Shown: positions 52,690 to 61,857, counted from the first letter of the stretch. The stretch: DNA of 64,000 nt from Rhodococcus sp. HNM0569 (GCF_012726205.1 NZ_JAASAE010000008.1:62001-126000); one strand, 5' to 3'. Numbers and translations are program-made. Notes: generated by a model from the sequence alone, not told the origin.

Positions 52690-53822
52690 CCGGCCCGCTC
52701 TCGCCGATGGACGACCTGCCGATCCACCAGGTCGCCGAACCGGTGCGCCGCGTCGCGACATCCGACCGCAACTTCTACGATCGCTACTACTTCAACTGCT
52801 ACCCGCTGCCCGCGTCCGGCGACGACCCCGAGTTCTTCCTCGTCGTCGGCATGGGGCAGTACCCCAATCTCGGCGTCACCGACGCGTTCGCGGTGCTGCG
52901 CCGCGGCGACGACCACGTCGTCGCCCGTGCCTCGGCAGCCCTCGGCGCCGACCGCTCGGCCACCACGGTCGGGCCGTTCCGCATCGAGATCCTCGAAGGG
53001 CTGCAACGGCTCCGGGTCGTCCTCGCGCCGGACGACGCACTCGGCCTGTCCGTCGATCTCACCTTCGACGGCAACGTCCCCGCGACGCTCGAACCGAGGC
53101 ACTTCCGGCGCGAACTCGAGCGCGTCACTTTCGACACGATGCGCTTCGTGCAGACCGGCACGTGGACCGGCACGGTCACCCTCGACGGCACGAGCCTCGA
53201 CGCACAGTCGCTGCGCGGCAACAGGGATCGCTCGTGGGGAGTGCGCCCGGTCGGCGAAGCCGAGCCGCCCGGCCGCCGCGCCGCCGGCGGCCCCGCGAAC
53301 TTCTTCTGGATCTACTCGGTGATGCAGTTCGACGACTTCACGGTCTCGGTCGTGTTGCAGGAGGACGAACAGGGCAGGCGCCTCGTCGAGGAGGCCGTGC
53401 GCATCCCGCGCGACGGCGGCGAACCGGAATGGCTCGGACGTCCCGAGCACCGGCTCGAGTTCGCGCCGGGCACCCGGGACGTGACCGGCGCGTCGCTGTC
53501 CTTCCACCGGCCGACCGGCGAAACCGTCACCGTCGACGTCGCTCTCGTGCTGCCCAACTACATCGGCATCGGCACCGGCTACGGGCTCGAGGCCGACTGG
53601 CGGCACGGCATGTGGCAGGGCCCGCTCGTCGTGCAGGAGGTGCGGCGCGCCGTGGCCGACATCGACGCGACGCTCCGCATGTTCTGCCCGGTCGACAACA
53701 TGGCTCGGTTCACCCTCCGCGACGGTGACGACACATTCGGCGGGACGGGCCTTTTCGAGGTGGCGGCGATCGGGCCACACGCGCCGTCCGGATTCGAGAG
53801 TTTCACCGACACGGCACCCTGA
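52686..53822 (+). CDS. Uncharacterised actinobacterial protein, probable beta-rich double domain
   Basis: Soluble protein of 378 residues without signal peptide or helix, coupled to the phosphotransferase-like gene by ATGA. Two halves are visible: 1-185 with FYDRYYFNCYPLPASGDDPEFF and MRFVQTGTWTGTVTLDG, and 190-378 beginning LRGNRDRSWGVRPVGEAEPP with FFWIYSVMQFDDFTVSV. The composition and the SWGVRP element recall AttH/CrtC-like lipocalin-type proteins and the DUF7064/DUF7065 pair found beside lipid-catabolism genes. I do not assign a function. Its conserved pairing with an APH-like kinase and the downstream aldehyde dehydrogenase suggests a shared pathway. Confidence 0.75.
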   Translation: MTGPLSPMDDLPIHQVAEPVRRVATSDRNFYDRYYFNCYPLPASGDDPEFFLVVGMGQYPNLGVTDAFAVLRRGDDHVVARASAALGADRSATTVGPFRIEILEGLQRLRVVLAPDDALGLSVDLTFDGNVPATLEPRHFRRELERVTFDTMRFVQTGTWTGTVTLDGTSLDAQSLRGNRDRSWGVRPVGEAEPPGRRAAGGPANFFWIYSVMQFDDFTVSVVLQEDEQGRRLVEEAVRIPRDGGEPEWLGRPEHRLEFAPGTRDVTGASLSFHRPTGETVTVDVALVLPNYIGIGTGYGLEADWRHGMWQGPLVVQEVRRAVADIDATLRMFCPVDNMARFTLRDGDDTFGGTGLFEVAAIGPHAPSGFESFTDTAP

Positions 53823-53841
53823 CCAGCCACCCGCATCAACC

Positions 53842-53888
53842 GACCGACTCACCAACCGACCAAGCAATCGACCAAGCAATCGACAAGG
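53842..53888. repeat. Short direct repeats before aldehyde dehydrogenase gene
   Basis: The 78-bp gap contains CGACCAAGCAAT twice in tandem (around 53857-53880) followed by CGACAAGG, and repeated ACCGAC words before it. The GGGAAGCG ribosome site of the next gene follows. Confidence 0.6.
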
Positions 53889-53900
53889 GGATGGGAAGCG

Positions 53901-55343
53901 ATGACCGACTACGACAAGCTCTACATCGGCGGCACATGGGCCGCACCGGCGGGCAGCGAGGTGCTCGAGGTGCGTTCGCCCGCCACCGGCGACGTCGTGG
54001 GCAGTTGCCGCGTCGCCACCGACGCCGACATCGACTCCGCAGTGGCGATCGCGCGCAGCACATTCGACGACAGCCCGTGGTCGCGCACCACGCACGCCGA
54101 GCGTGGCCAGATTCTCGCGAAGGCGGCCAAGCTGATCGAGGAGCGCAGCGAAAGCCTGTGCGCACTCATCTCCGCCGAGATGGGCCAGCCGCCGATGATG
54201 GTCAACATGATGCAGCAGACGCCTGCACTCGCGACGCTGAACTTCTACGCCGGCCTCGCGGACACGTTCGAGTGGGAGCAGACCCGCACCGGCGTGTTCG
54301 GGCAGACCCTCGTGGTGCGCGAGCCCGTCGGCGTCGTGGCCGCCGTCCTCGCCTGGAATGTGCCGCTGTTCCTCGCCGTCAACAAGCTCGCGCCCGCCTT
54401 GCTCGCCGGCTGCACCGTGCTGCTCAAGCCGGCTCCCGACGCGCCGCTCAGCACCCATGCCGTCGCCGAGATCTTCGCCGAGGCCGGCGTACCCGAAGGC
54501 GTCATCTCGGTGCTGCCCGGCGGTGCCGAGACCGGTGAGTACCTCGTGTCGCACCCCGACATCGACAAGATCACGTTCACCGGCAGCAGCGCCGTCGGCC
54601 GTCGTATCGGTGCGATCGCGGCGCAGAATCTCAAGCGCTGCTCGCTCGAGCTCGGCGGCAAGTCGGCCGCGATCATCCTCGAAGACGCCGACCTCGCGTC
54701 GACGATGCCGATGCTCGCGATGTCCGGCCTGATGAACACCGGCCAGGCCTGCGTCGCGCAGACCCGCATCCTGGCCCCGCGTGCGCGTTACGACGAGGTG
54801 GTGGACGCGCTCGTCGCGGCCGCGGGCCTGATGGCGGTCGGCGACCCGTCGGATCCGGCCACCCAGCTCGGACCGCTGATCAACGAGCGCCAGCGTGACC
54901 GCGTCGAGGAGTACATCGCGAAGGGCAAGTCCGAGGGCGCACGCGTCGTCCTCGGCGGCACGCGTCCGGAGGGCGACGGCTGGTACGTCACCCCCACGAT
55001 CTTCGCCGACGTCGACAACACGATGACCATCGCGCGCGAAGAGATCTTCGGCCCCGTGCTGTCGGTCATCGCGTACGACTCGGAGGACGAGGCGATCAAG
55101 ATCGCCAACGACTCCGACTACGGGCTCGCCGGCTCGGTGTACACGACGGACGTGCCGCACGGCATCGAGGTCGCGAAGAAGGTGCGTACCGGCACCTACG
55201 CGATCAACTGGTACGCCTTCGATCCGGGCTCGCCGTTCGGTGGCTACAAGAGCTCGGGCATCGGCCGCGAGAACGGACCCGAGGGCCTCGAGGCGTTCTG
55301 CGAGACCAAGTCGATCCTCATGCCTGCCGGATACACGATCTGA
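53901..55343 (+). CDS. NAD-dependent aldehyde dehydrogenase (Rv0223c-like)
   Basis: Cytosolic oxidoreductase of 480 residues. Motifs in order: LAWNVPLFL, LLKPAPDAPLS, FTGSSAVGRR (cofactor), catalytic Glu in LELGGKS and catalytic Cys in NTGQACVAQTR, then EEIFGPVLSV and SPFGGYKSSGIGREN. The family converts aldehydes to acids; the physiological substrate is unknown. It is the counterpart of Rv0223c by position. It follows the phosphotransferase and unknown gene by 78 bp on the same strand and may be cotranscribed from the KstR-type promoter. A terminator shared with pckG follows. Confidence 0.92.
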   Translation: MTDYDKLYIGGTWAAPAGSEVLEVRSPATGDVVGSCRVATDADIDSAVAIARSTFDDSPWSRTTHAERGQILAKAAKLIEERSESLCALISAEMGQPPMMVNMMQQTPALATLNFYAGLADTFEWEQTRTGVFGQTLVVREPVGVVAAVLAWNVPLFLAVNKLAPALLAGCTVLLKPAPDAPLSTHAVAEIFAEAGVPEGVISVLPGGAETGEYLVSHPDIDKITFTGSSAVGRRIGAIAAQNLKRCSLELGGKSAAIILEDADLASTMPMLAMSGLMNTGQACVAQTRILAPRARYDEVVDALVAAAGLMAVGDPSDPATQLGPLINERQRDRVEEYIAKGKSEGARVVLGGTRPEGDGWYVTPTIFADVDNTMTIAREEIFGPVLSVIAYDSEDEAIKIANDSDYGLAGSVYTTDVPHGIEVAKKVRTGTYAINWYAFDPGSPFGGYKSSGIGRENGPEGLEAFCETKSILMPAGYTI

Positions 55344-55368
55344 CCTGGAAGAACACCTGAGAAGACGA

Positions 55369-55398
55369 ATCGGGCCGCGGGTTTCCCCGCGGCCCGAT
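55369..55398. terminator. Bidirectional terminator between aldehyde dehydrogenase and pckG
   Basis: ATCGGGCCGCGGG, a TTTC loop and the exact complement form a 13-bp stem, 25 bp after one stop codon and 16 bp before the other. Confidence 0.85.
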
Positions 55399-55414
55399 CT
55401 TCGTTGTGAGGCGG

Positions 55415-57244
55415 TCAGCCCAGGCGCTGCTTGAGCGCCTCGAACTCGTCGCGCACCGCGGACGGCAGGCGATCGCCGAGGAACTCGAACCATTCCTCGA
55501 TGCCCGGGATCTCGGCCTTCCACTCGTCGACGTCGACCGCGAGGGCCTCGTCGACATCGGCGGCGTCGACGTCGAGACCGTTCAGGTCGAGGTCGGCAGC
55601 GGTGGGCACGTAGCCGATGGGCGTGGTCTGCGCGCCGGCCTTGTGCTCGACACGGTCGACGATCCACTCCAGCACGCGCGAGTTCTCGCCGAAGCCGGGC
55701 CACAGGAACCGGCCGTCCTCGCCGCGGCGGAACCAGTTGACGTAGAAGATCTTGGGGAGCTTCTCGGCGTCGGCGTTCTTGCCCACGTTGATCCAGTGGT
55801 TGATGTAGTCGCCGGCGCTGTAGCCGATGAACGGCAGCATCGCCATCGGGTCGCGGCGGACGGTGCCCACCTTGCCCTCGGCCGCGGCGGTCTGCTCGGA
55901 CGACAGCGTGGCGCCGAGGAAGGTGCCGTGCTGCCAGTCGAACGACTCGGCGACGAGCGGAACGGTGGTCTTGCGGCGGCCACCGAACAGGATCGCGGAG
56001 ATCGGCACACCCTGCGGGTCGTCCCACTCGGGGGCGAGGATCGGGCACTGCGACATCGGCGTCGTGTACCGCGAGTTGGGATGCGCGGCCTTCTCGCCCG
56101 ACTCGGGCGTCCAGTCGTTGCCCTTCCAGTCGATCAGGTGCTGCGGATCGCCCTCGAGGCCCTCCCACCAGACGTCGCCGTCGTCGGTGAGCGCGACGTT
56201 GGTGAACAGCGTGTTGCCGTCCTCCATCGTCTTCATCGCGTTCGGGTTGGACGCGTGGTTGGTGCCCGGTGCGACACCGAAGAAGCCGAACTCGGGGTTG
56301 ACCGCGTACAGACGGCCGTCCTTGCCGAAGCGCATCCACGCGATGTCGTCGCCGAGGGTCTCCGCGCGCCAGCCCGGAACGGTGGGCTGGATCATCGCGA
56401 GATTGGTCTTGCCACATGCCGACGGGAACGCCGCCGCGATGTAGTACGCCTTGTCCTCCGGCGAGATGAGCTTGAGGATCAGCATGTGCTCGGCGAGCCA
56501 GCCCTCGTCGTGCGCCATGGCCGAGGCGATGCGCAGCGAGTAGCACTTCTTGCCGAGCAGCGCGTTGCCGCCGTAGCCGGAGCCGTAGCTCCAGATCTCA
56601 CGGGTCTCCGGGAAGTGCGTGATGTACTTCGTGTCGTTGCAGGGCCACGGCACGTCCTGCTGGCCCTCGGCGAGCGGCGCGCCCACCGAGTGCAGCGCAC
56701 GCACGAACGGGCGGTCCTTGCCCATCTTCGCGAGCGCGGCCTTGCCCATGCGGGTCATGATCTTCATCGACACGACGACGTACTCGGAGTCGGTGATCTC
56801 GACGCCGAGCTTCGGGTCGTCGGCACCGAGCGGACCCATGCAGAACGGGACGACGTACATGGTGCGTCCACGCATCGAGCCCCGGTAGAGGTCGGTCATG
56901 ATCGACTTCATCTCGGCCGGGTCCATCCAGTTGTTGGTGGGGCCCGCGCCTTCTTCGGTCTCGGTGCAGATGTAGGTGCGCGATTCGACACGCGCCACGT
57001 CGGACGGATCGGACGTCGCGAGGAACGAGTTGGGTTTCTTCTCCTCGTTCAGTTTCGTGAACGTCCCGGCCTCGACGAGCTGCGTCGTGAGGCGCTCCCA
57101 CTCTTCCTCGGACCCGTCCGCCCACACGACGCGGTCGGGCTGGGTGAGTTCAGCAACCTCTTGTACCCAGGCAAGCAGCTCACTGTGCTCCGTGGGGGGC
57201 GTGCCGTCAGTTCCGTTCAGACCGGGAATGGTCGCTGAGGTCAT
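55415..57244 (-). CDS. pckG: Phosphoenolpyruvate carboxykinase (GTP)
   Basis: Converts oxaloacetate and GTP to PEP, GDP and CO2, linking the TCA cycle to gluconeogenesis; essential for growth on fatty acids or lactate, which suits the lipid and lactate genes in this window. 609 residues, as usual for the GTP class (M. tuberculosis 606). P-loop FPSACGKTN, active-site [21 protein letters not shown] and the GTP-binding [11 protein letters not shown] are present. The ATG at 57244 has AGGAGAG upstream; the frame is open 39 codons further. Its upstream region holds two GTTAAC palindromes. Counterpart of Rv0211. Confidence 0.96.
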   Translation of the reverse strand: MTSATIPGLNGTDGTPPTEHSELLAWVQEVAELTQPDRVVWADGSEEEWERLTTQLVEAGTFTKLNEEKKPNSFLATSDPSDVARVESRTYICTETEEGAGPTNNWMDPAEMKSIMTDLYRGSMRGRTMYVVPFCMGPLGADDPKLGVEITDSEYVVVSMKIMTRMGKAALAKMGKDRPFVRALHSVGAPLAEGQQDVPWPCNDTKYITHFPETREIWSYGSGYGGNALLGKKCYSLRIASAMAHDEGWLAEHMLILKLISPEDKAYYIAAAFPSACGKTNLAMIQPTVPGWRAETLGDDIAWMRFGKDGRLYAVNPEFGFFGVAPGTNHASNPNAMKTMEDGNTLFTNVALTDDGDVWWEGLEGDPQHLIDWKGNDWTPESGEKAAHPNSRYTTPMSQCPILAPEWDDPQGVPISAILFGGRRKTTVPLVAESFDWQHGTFLGATLSSEQTAAAEGKVGTVRRDPMAMLPFIGYSAGDYINHWINVGKNADAEKLPKIFYVNWFRRGEDGRFLWPGFGENSRVLEWIVDRVEHKAGAQTTPIGYVPTAADLDLNGLDVDAADVDEALAVDVDEWKAEIPGIEEWFEFLGDRLPSAVRDEFEALKQRLG

Positions 57245-57566
57245 CAAACTCTCCTGGGGTGAGCCGGAATCGGAGTACGACGGACGGCCGCTGCCTAGGT
57301 CAGCGGATGCCGCGAGCTCCGATTTCCCCTCCTGGTCGGGGTCCAGCCTGGCCTCCTGCAACGACGGCTCGTCGCTACCGCACAGAAGACTCGGCGCCGG
57401 GTGTCCTATTCATAGAGGTTAACCCGGCTGCTCGCTGCTGCGGCAACCGGGTGCGTTCGGAATCGTGACTGTACTGATCCGATGCGTTCTTGTTAACCGT
57501 TCGGGACCCCGGAGTGTTCCGCGGGAGATGTCGGAGGCTCCTCCGGCGGCGAGGTCGGACGGTTCC
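57245..57566. other. pckG upstream region
   Basis: About 320 bp without a supported gene, separating pckG (promoter side) from the end of the DUF6802 gene. GTTAAC occurs at 57418 and 57492, 74 bp apart, possible regulator sites. Short GGAGG/CCTCC inverted repeats around 57535-57550, just after the DUF6802 stop, may form a weak terminator. Confidence 0.5.
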
Positions 57567-57875
57567 TCAGGAGATGTCGAGTGACCCCTCGTCGATGCGA
57601 TCCCAATGTGCGTTGCCCTGCGCGTCGCTGTGGAACTCCCACGCGTCGAACGCGCCGTCGTCCGCGAAGAACGTGATGCGGTCGGCGTCGCCGTCCCCGT
57701 CGACGTCGGTCGCCACCACCGTGGCGTGCTCGCCCTCGGCGACCACGCTGTCGAGCGCGCCGTCGCCGTCGATGTCGAGCGTGGGGTGGGTGAGGCCGAC
57801 GACACCCGAGTCGGGACCGAAGTGTTCGGGATCGGCCGCGAGATCGGCGAGCAGGAAGTCGTCGGTGGTGGCCAT
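57567..57875 (-). CDS. DUF6802-type small acidic protein with Ca-binding-like motifs
   Basis: Cytoplasmic protein of 102 residues, very acidic. Two EF-hand-like or dockerin-like loops are visible, LDIDGDGALDS and TDVDGDGDADRI (DxDGDGxxD), each followed by a hydrophobic strand, then FADDGAFDAWEFHSDAQG and an acidic end. The family (I believe DUF6802) is restricted to Mycobacteriales and has no known role. No signal peptide is visible, so calcium binding in the cytoplasm or export by a non-Sec route would be unusual. It lies between pckG and the P-loop-like pair, on the same strand as both. Confidence 0.78.
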   Translation of the reverse strand: MATTDDFLLADLAADPEHFGPDSGVVGLTHPTLDIDGDGALDSVVAEGEHATVVATDVDGDGDADRITFFADDGAFDAWEFHSDAQGNAHWDRIDEGSLDIS

Positions 57876-58007
57876 CGGTCTCCCTCTCGCTGTTTCGGTG
57901 TGGCGTGCGCCCCGGTGTGGTCGTACCGATCCGGGAGCTTACCGAACAGTACGCTCCGTGCCCACCGATACCGGCACGGCGTGCCGCCGGGCGTGCCCCC
58001 CTGGTCG

Positions 58008-59339
58008 TCAGCCCGCGGCGAGCGTGTGCAGGTCGCGCTCGCACGCGGCGAGCTTGCCCGCACGCACCGACTCGAGCCTGCGCAGTTCGGCGTCGATCTC
58101 GGCGACGCGCGCCGACACCGAGCTCGCCTGCTCGCGCGCGGCATTCGTGACGCGGCCCGCGAGCGTCGCCTCCGCCTCGAGCAGACGCGCAAGCACCGCC
58201 TGCTCCCACTCCGACCGCGCGTGCGCCGACGAGTCGCCGACCCACTGCCGCAGGTGCGCGCGGTCGGCGAGGTGGCCGCGCGCTCGCGAGATCCACCATG
58301 CCGCCGACGCGCCGAGTGCGAGCGCGACGGGCATCGTCGCGAGGTCGAGCACCGGCACGAGGGACAGGGGCGACACCGCGAGCCTGCCGAGCCCGAACCC
58401 CGCGGACGCACCGACGGCGATCGTCAGCTTGTCCTCGACGCCGCGATGCCGCGGCTCGGGCGGCTCGGCCTCGGTCGGCGGCCGGCCGGACCCCGCGGCG
58501 GTCACGCCGAGTTCGGCGAGGCCCGCTGTGGCGGCGGCGTCGACGTCGACGGTCGCGTCGCGGACCAGCTCGTTCCATCGCTTCGGGAAACCCGCGAGTT
58601 CCGCGCGGTCGGCGCCGTCGATCTCGGCACGCGCGGTGGCCGCGAGGGTGCGGGCTCGCGCACCGACGTCGTGCAGCAAACGCACCTTCGCGATCTGGAC
58701 ACGGCTGCGCAGCGCCGTCGCGTGTTCCGAGCGCCCGGTGCCGCGGCCCGCGACGAGACCGCGCCGCTCGTCGCGCAGCGCCGCCGCGTCGGTGTCGGCC
58801 CGCACGTGCCGTGCCGCCCGCTCGATCGCGGCGCGCGTCGCGTCGACGACGTCGTCGACCGATCCGGGCAGGCACGCCAGGACCGCGGCGAGTACGCGTT
58901 CGACGGCCGAGTCGGTACTCAACGGGTGCAGCTCGACCTGCTCGAAGCGCGCGTCGTGCCCGGCGAGCAGAGCGCGGTCGCGTTCGGCGACGTCGCGCCA
59001 GTTCGCGTGCACCTCGGTGCGCGTCAGCACGAAGACGACGTCCGCCGGTGCGGGCGCGGCCGCGTCGAGAATCGACAGTTCTTCGCGGCCGAGCGGCGAG
59101 CCCCCGTCGAGTGCCATGACGACGACGTCCGCGCGGCCCGCGGTGTCGACGACCTCGACTCCCCGGCCACCTGCCGCATCGAGGTCGCGGCGCAACTCGT
59201 GCGTGAACGGCACCGGTGGCCCGGCGACGAACAGCCGGACGGCGCCGTCACCCCGCGCGAGCCTGCGCGCGGCGCGCGGATTCCATCTTTCGACGACGTC
59301 GAACACCGCAGGAGGCGGCACCGGTTCGAGGGCGGTCAC
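58008..59339 (-). CDS. Dynamin-like GTPase-related membrane-associated protein, degenerate P-loop (Rv0210-like)
   Basis: Protein of 443 residues. N-terminal half resembles a GTPase fold (VRLFVAGPP, VEVVDTAGRADVVVMALDGG, DVVFVLTRTEV) but the Walker A lysine region is lost. The middle and C-terminal parts are alpha-helical and charged, with a hydrophobic hairpin around 325-365 (AVGASAGFGLGRLAVSPLSLVPVLDLATMPVALALG), as in dynamin-like membrane-binding proteins. The GTG at 59339 overlaps the upstream stop in GTGA. It and its partner occupy the Rv0209-Rv0210 position next to pckG and trmB. Function unknown; a two-subunit membrane-remodelling pair is an inference. Confidence 0.75.
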   Translation of the reverse strand: MTALEPVPPPAVFDVVERWNPRAARRLARGDGAVRLFVAGPPVPFTHELRRDLDAAGGRGVEVVDTAGRADVVVMALDGGSPLGREELSILDAAAPAPADVVFVLTRTEVHANWRDVAERDRALLAGHDARFEQVELHPLSTDSAVERVLAAVLACLPGSVDDVVDATRAAIERAARHVRADTDAAALRDERRGLVAGRGTGRSEHATALRSRVQIAKVRLLHDVGARARTLAATARAEIDGADRAELAGFPKRWNELVRDATVDVDAAATAGLAELGVTAAGSGRPPTEAEPPEPRHRGVEDKLTIAVGASAGFGLGRLAVSPLSLVPVLDLATMPVALALGASAAWWISRARGHLADRAHLRQWVGDSSAHARSEWEQAVLARLLEAEATLAGRVTNAAREQASSVSARVAEIDAELRRLESVRAGKLAACERDLHTLAAG

Positions 59340-60214
59340 CGCCCACGCACCCGGACCGACGGCGCGGGCGCGATGCGGTGCATCCACAGCCGCACCCGCT
59401 GACGCACGATCGCGTCGGCCGCCGACCGTGCCGACGCGTCCCGCGCACGCCACCATGCGGCCTGGCGCAGCGCCGCATCCGCTGTGCCGTCGTCGTAAGG
59501 CTCGTCACCCACGGACCCCCGCCCCAGCGCGTCGGTGTCGAATGCACCGCGTGCGTCGGCAGCCTCGAGTTCGACGGCGCTGTCGCCCGCCACGAAGGAT
59601 TCGAGCGCGTCCCGCCCGGCCCGGGACGCGACGGCGCGGGCGCGCAGTTCCCGCACGATCCGCGCACCGCGTGCGGCGAGCGCGCGCCGGACTCGCACGT
59701 CGACGGCGGCAGCGACCGCGGAAAAGCCGGACTCGTGGCGCTCGGCGCTCGTGCCCGCCCCGCGGGCGTCGAGGGCGAAACCGGGAATTCCCACGTCGGC
59801 GCGGCACGCGTCGGCGGCGGCATCGGCCGCGGCACGATCGGGCATGGTGTCGACCTTGCCCAGCACCGTGATCGCGCCCGCGGGATCGAGCTTCCGCAGC
59901 GCGGCGCGGTCGGCGTCGCGCACACCGTCGACGAACACGTACACGACGACCTCGGCATCGAGCACGGGATCGGGCGCACCGGGTGCGTCGACCGGCGCGG
60001 CCACCTCGACGTGCGCGTCGCGGCGGGTTCCGAGCACGCGGGCGAGAGTCGTGCGCCCGACGCCCGCACGGCCTGCGATCTGGATCCGCACCGGGGCACG
60101 CAGCACGTGCGCGGCCTGCGCCGCGGCGTGCGCGTCGGCACCCGGCAAGGCAGCGGCGAGAGCGTCGAGTTCGCTCGCGGCCCGCTCGCACACGACGCCC
60201 ACCGGCTCGCTCAT
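59336..60214 (-). CDS. P-loop protein with arginine-substituted Walker A (Rv0209-like)
   Basis: Protein of 292 residues. The phosphate loop reads AGRAGVGRTTLARVLG near residue 48, where the usual GK(S/T) lysine is Arg; downstream are VVVYVFVDG (Walker-B-like strand) and LGKVDTM (in place of NKxD). The C-terminal half is helical, Arg/Ala-rich. It could bind nucleotide without hydrolysis. ATG at 60214 follows GGGGGAG at suitable spacing. It is the first gene of a coupled pair with the dynamin-like protein and divergent from trmB. Confidence 0.75.
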   Translation of the reverse strand: MSEPVGVVCERAASELDALAAALPGADAHAAAQAAHVLRAPVRIQIAGRAGVGRTTLARVLGTRRDAHVEVAAPVDAPGAPDPVLDAEVVVYVFVDGVRDADRAALRKLDPAGAITVLGKVDTMPDRAAADAAADACRADVGIPGFALDARGAGTSAERHESGFSAVAAAVDVRVRRALAARGARIVRELRARAVASRAGRDALESFVAGDSAVELEAADARGAFDTDALGRGSVGDEPYDDGTADAALRQAAWWRARDASARSAADAIVRQRVRLWMHRIAPAPSVRVRGR

Positions 60215-60408
60215 CGCCGACTCCCCCTCTCGCACGTCCCGTGTCCCCCTGGCCCGTGTTCCGGGCCCTTTCGCGGTGAGATTGTGTCAGACCTGCCTCA
60301 CGCGCGGAGCGTCACAGTGCCCGCCGACCAGGGAGTACCCGCCCGAAGTCTCGACCTCCGGTCGAGAGCTGCGTGTGAGAACTCGCGGCTATACGTGACA
60401 ATGGTCCG

Positions 60409-61149
60409 GTGAACCACGCAGACCAGGAAACCCAGGCTCGACACGAGGGCGGGCCGAGCCCCGAATCTCGCGGCTCCCGCCTCTATCCCCGCGTCACGAG
60501 TTTCCGGTCGCGGCGAGGGTCGCTCACCGACGCACAGCAGGGCGCGTGGGACCGGTTGTGGCCCACGATCGGCGCCGACGTGTCGGACGACCGCCTCGAC
60601 GCCGCCGAGTGGTTCGGGCGCGACGCGCCGCTGATCCTGGAGATCGGCTCCGGCACCGGCACCGCGACCGCCGCGATGGCGAAGGCCGAACCGCACGTCA
60701 ACCTGCTCGCCGTCGAGGTGTACCGCCCGGGCATCGCACAGCTGCTGCAGCAGATCGAACGCGAGGACATCCGTAACATCCGCATCCTGCGGGGCGACGC
60801 AGTCGACGTGCTCGAGAACATGCTGCCGCCGGCGTCCCTCACGGGCGTGCGGGTGTTCTTCCCGGACCCGTGGCCCAAGGCACGCCACCACAAGCGGCGG
60901 CTGCTGCAGCCTGCGACGTTCGCGCTGATCGCCGACCGGCTGAAGGAGAGGGGCGTGCTGCACGTCGCCACCGACCACGCCGAATATGCCGAGGCCATCG
61001 CCGAGGCCGGCAATGCCGAGCCGCGCCTGACGACACTCGACTGGGAGTCGCCCATGACGCACGAACGTCCTGTCACGAAGTTCGAAGGCAAGGCGCGCGA
61101 CGTCGGTCGCGGCGTCACCGAGCTGATCTGGGGCAGGATCGCCTCATGA
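60409..61149 (+). CDS. trmB: tRNA (guanine-N7-)-methyltransferase TrmB
   Basis: Methylates G46 of tRNA with SAM. 246 residues: SAM motif LEIGSGTGTATAAMAK near 78, AVEVYRPGI, and the TrmB signature FFPDPWPKARHHKRRL, then HVATDHAEYAEAI and TKFEGKA. The N-terminal 35 residues are polar and variable, as in mycobacterial TrmB. The GTG at 60409 follows a TATACG -10-like hexamer at about 60390, so the leader is short. The stop overlaps the NYN gene start in ATGA. The trmB-NYN-mmpL3 order is that of Rv0208c-Rv0207c-Rv0206c. Confidence 0.94.
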   Translation: MNHADQETQARHEGGPSPESRGSRLYPRVTSFRSRRGSLTDAQQGAWDRLWPTIGADVSDDRLDAAEWFGRDAPLILEIGSGTGTATAAMAKAEPHVNLLAVEVYRPGIAQLLQQIEREDIRNIRILRGDAVDVLENMLPPASLTGVRVFFPDPWPKARHHKRRLLQPATFALIADRLKERGVLHVATDHAEYAEAIAEAGNAEPRLTTLDWESPMTHERPVTKFEGKARDVGRGVTELIWGRIAS

Positions 61150-61847
61150 GCGTGAGCGAACAGGTCGGCCCCGGGTACCCGCGCACCCCCGGGCTCCGCG
61201 ACGAACCCGAATCGACGGCGCAGCGGGTGCTGCTGGTGTGGGACGCGCCCAATCTCGACATGGGTCTCGGGGCGATCCTCGGCGGCCGCCCCACCGCCGC
61301 GTACCGGCCGCGTTTCGACGCGCTCGGCCGCTGGCTCCTCGGCCGCACAGCCGAGATCGGGACGGCGACACTAACCGATCTCGAGCCCGAGGCCACCGTC
61401 TTCACCAACATCGCCCCTGGTAGCGCCGATGTCGTCCGTCCGTGGGTCGAAGCCTTGCGTAATGTGGGCTTCGCGGTGTTCGCCAAGCCGAAGGTCGACG
61501 AGGACAGCGATGTCGATTCCGACATGCTGGCCCACATCGAGCTGCGGCGTCGCGAAGGGCTGGCGGGCGTCATGGTGGCGTCGGCCGACGGTCAAGCGTT
61601 TCGCGAACCGTTGGAGGAGATCGCGGCAACCGGTATTCCGGTCCAGGTTCTGGGCTTCCGGGAGCACGCCAGCTGGGCGGTGACGTCCGATGTGATCGAT
61701 TTCGTCGATCTCGAGGACATACCTGGCGTCTTCCGGGAGCCTTTGCCGCGGATCGGGCTCGACACGCTGCCTGACGAAGGCGCCTGGTTGCAGCCGTTCC
61801 GACCGCTGTCCGCCCTGCTCGTCGGGCGGAAAACTGCCGCCGAGTAG
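61146..61847 (+). CDS. NYN domain (PIN-like) putative RNase (Rv0207c-like)
   Basis: PIN-fold nuclease-like protein of 233 residues. Acidic residues of the NYN active site are visible: LLVWDAPNLDMGLGA near residue 31, KPKVDEDSDVDSDMLAHIE near 125 and GVMVASADGQAFREPLEEI near 145. Such proteins process RNA; the target is unknown. The coupling to trmB (ATGA) hints at tRNA processing, while the 10-bp gap to mmpL3 places all three in one operon. Length is similar to Rv0207c (242). Confidence 0.88.
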   Translation: MSVSEQVGPGYPRTPGLRDEPESTAQRVLLVWDAPNLDMGLGAILGGRPTAAYRPRFDALGRWLLGRTAEIGTATLTDLEPEATVFTNIAPGSADVVRPWVEALRNVGFAVFAKPKVDEDSDVDSDMLAHIELRRREGLAGVMVASADGQAFREPLEEIAATGIPVQVLGFREHASWAVTSDVIDFVDLEDIPGVFREPLPRIGLDTLPDEGAWLQPFRPLSALLVGRKTAAE

Positions 61848-61857
61848 GAGTTGATCA

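Noticed and set aside
52668-56546. 1,292-codon open frame on the minus strand
   Set aside because: It spans the antisense of three well-supported genes and part of pckG in the wrong frame; its translation is low-complexity.
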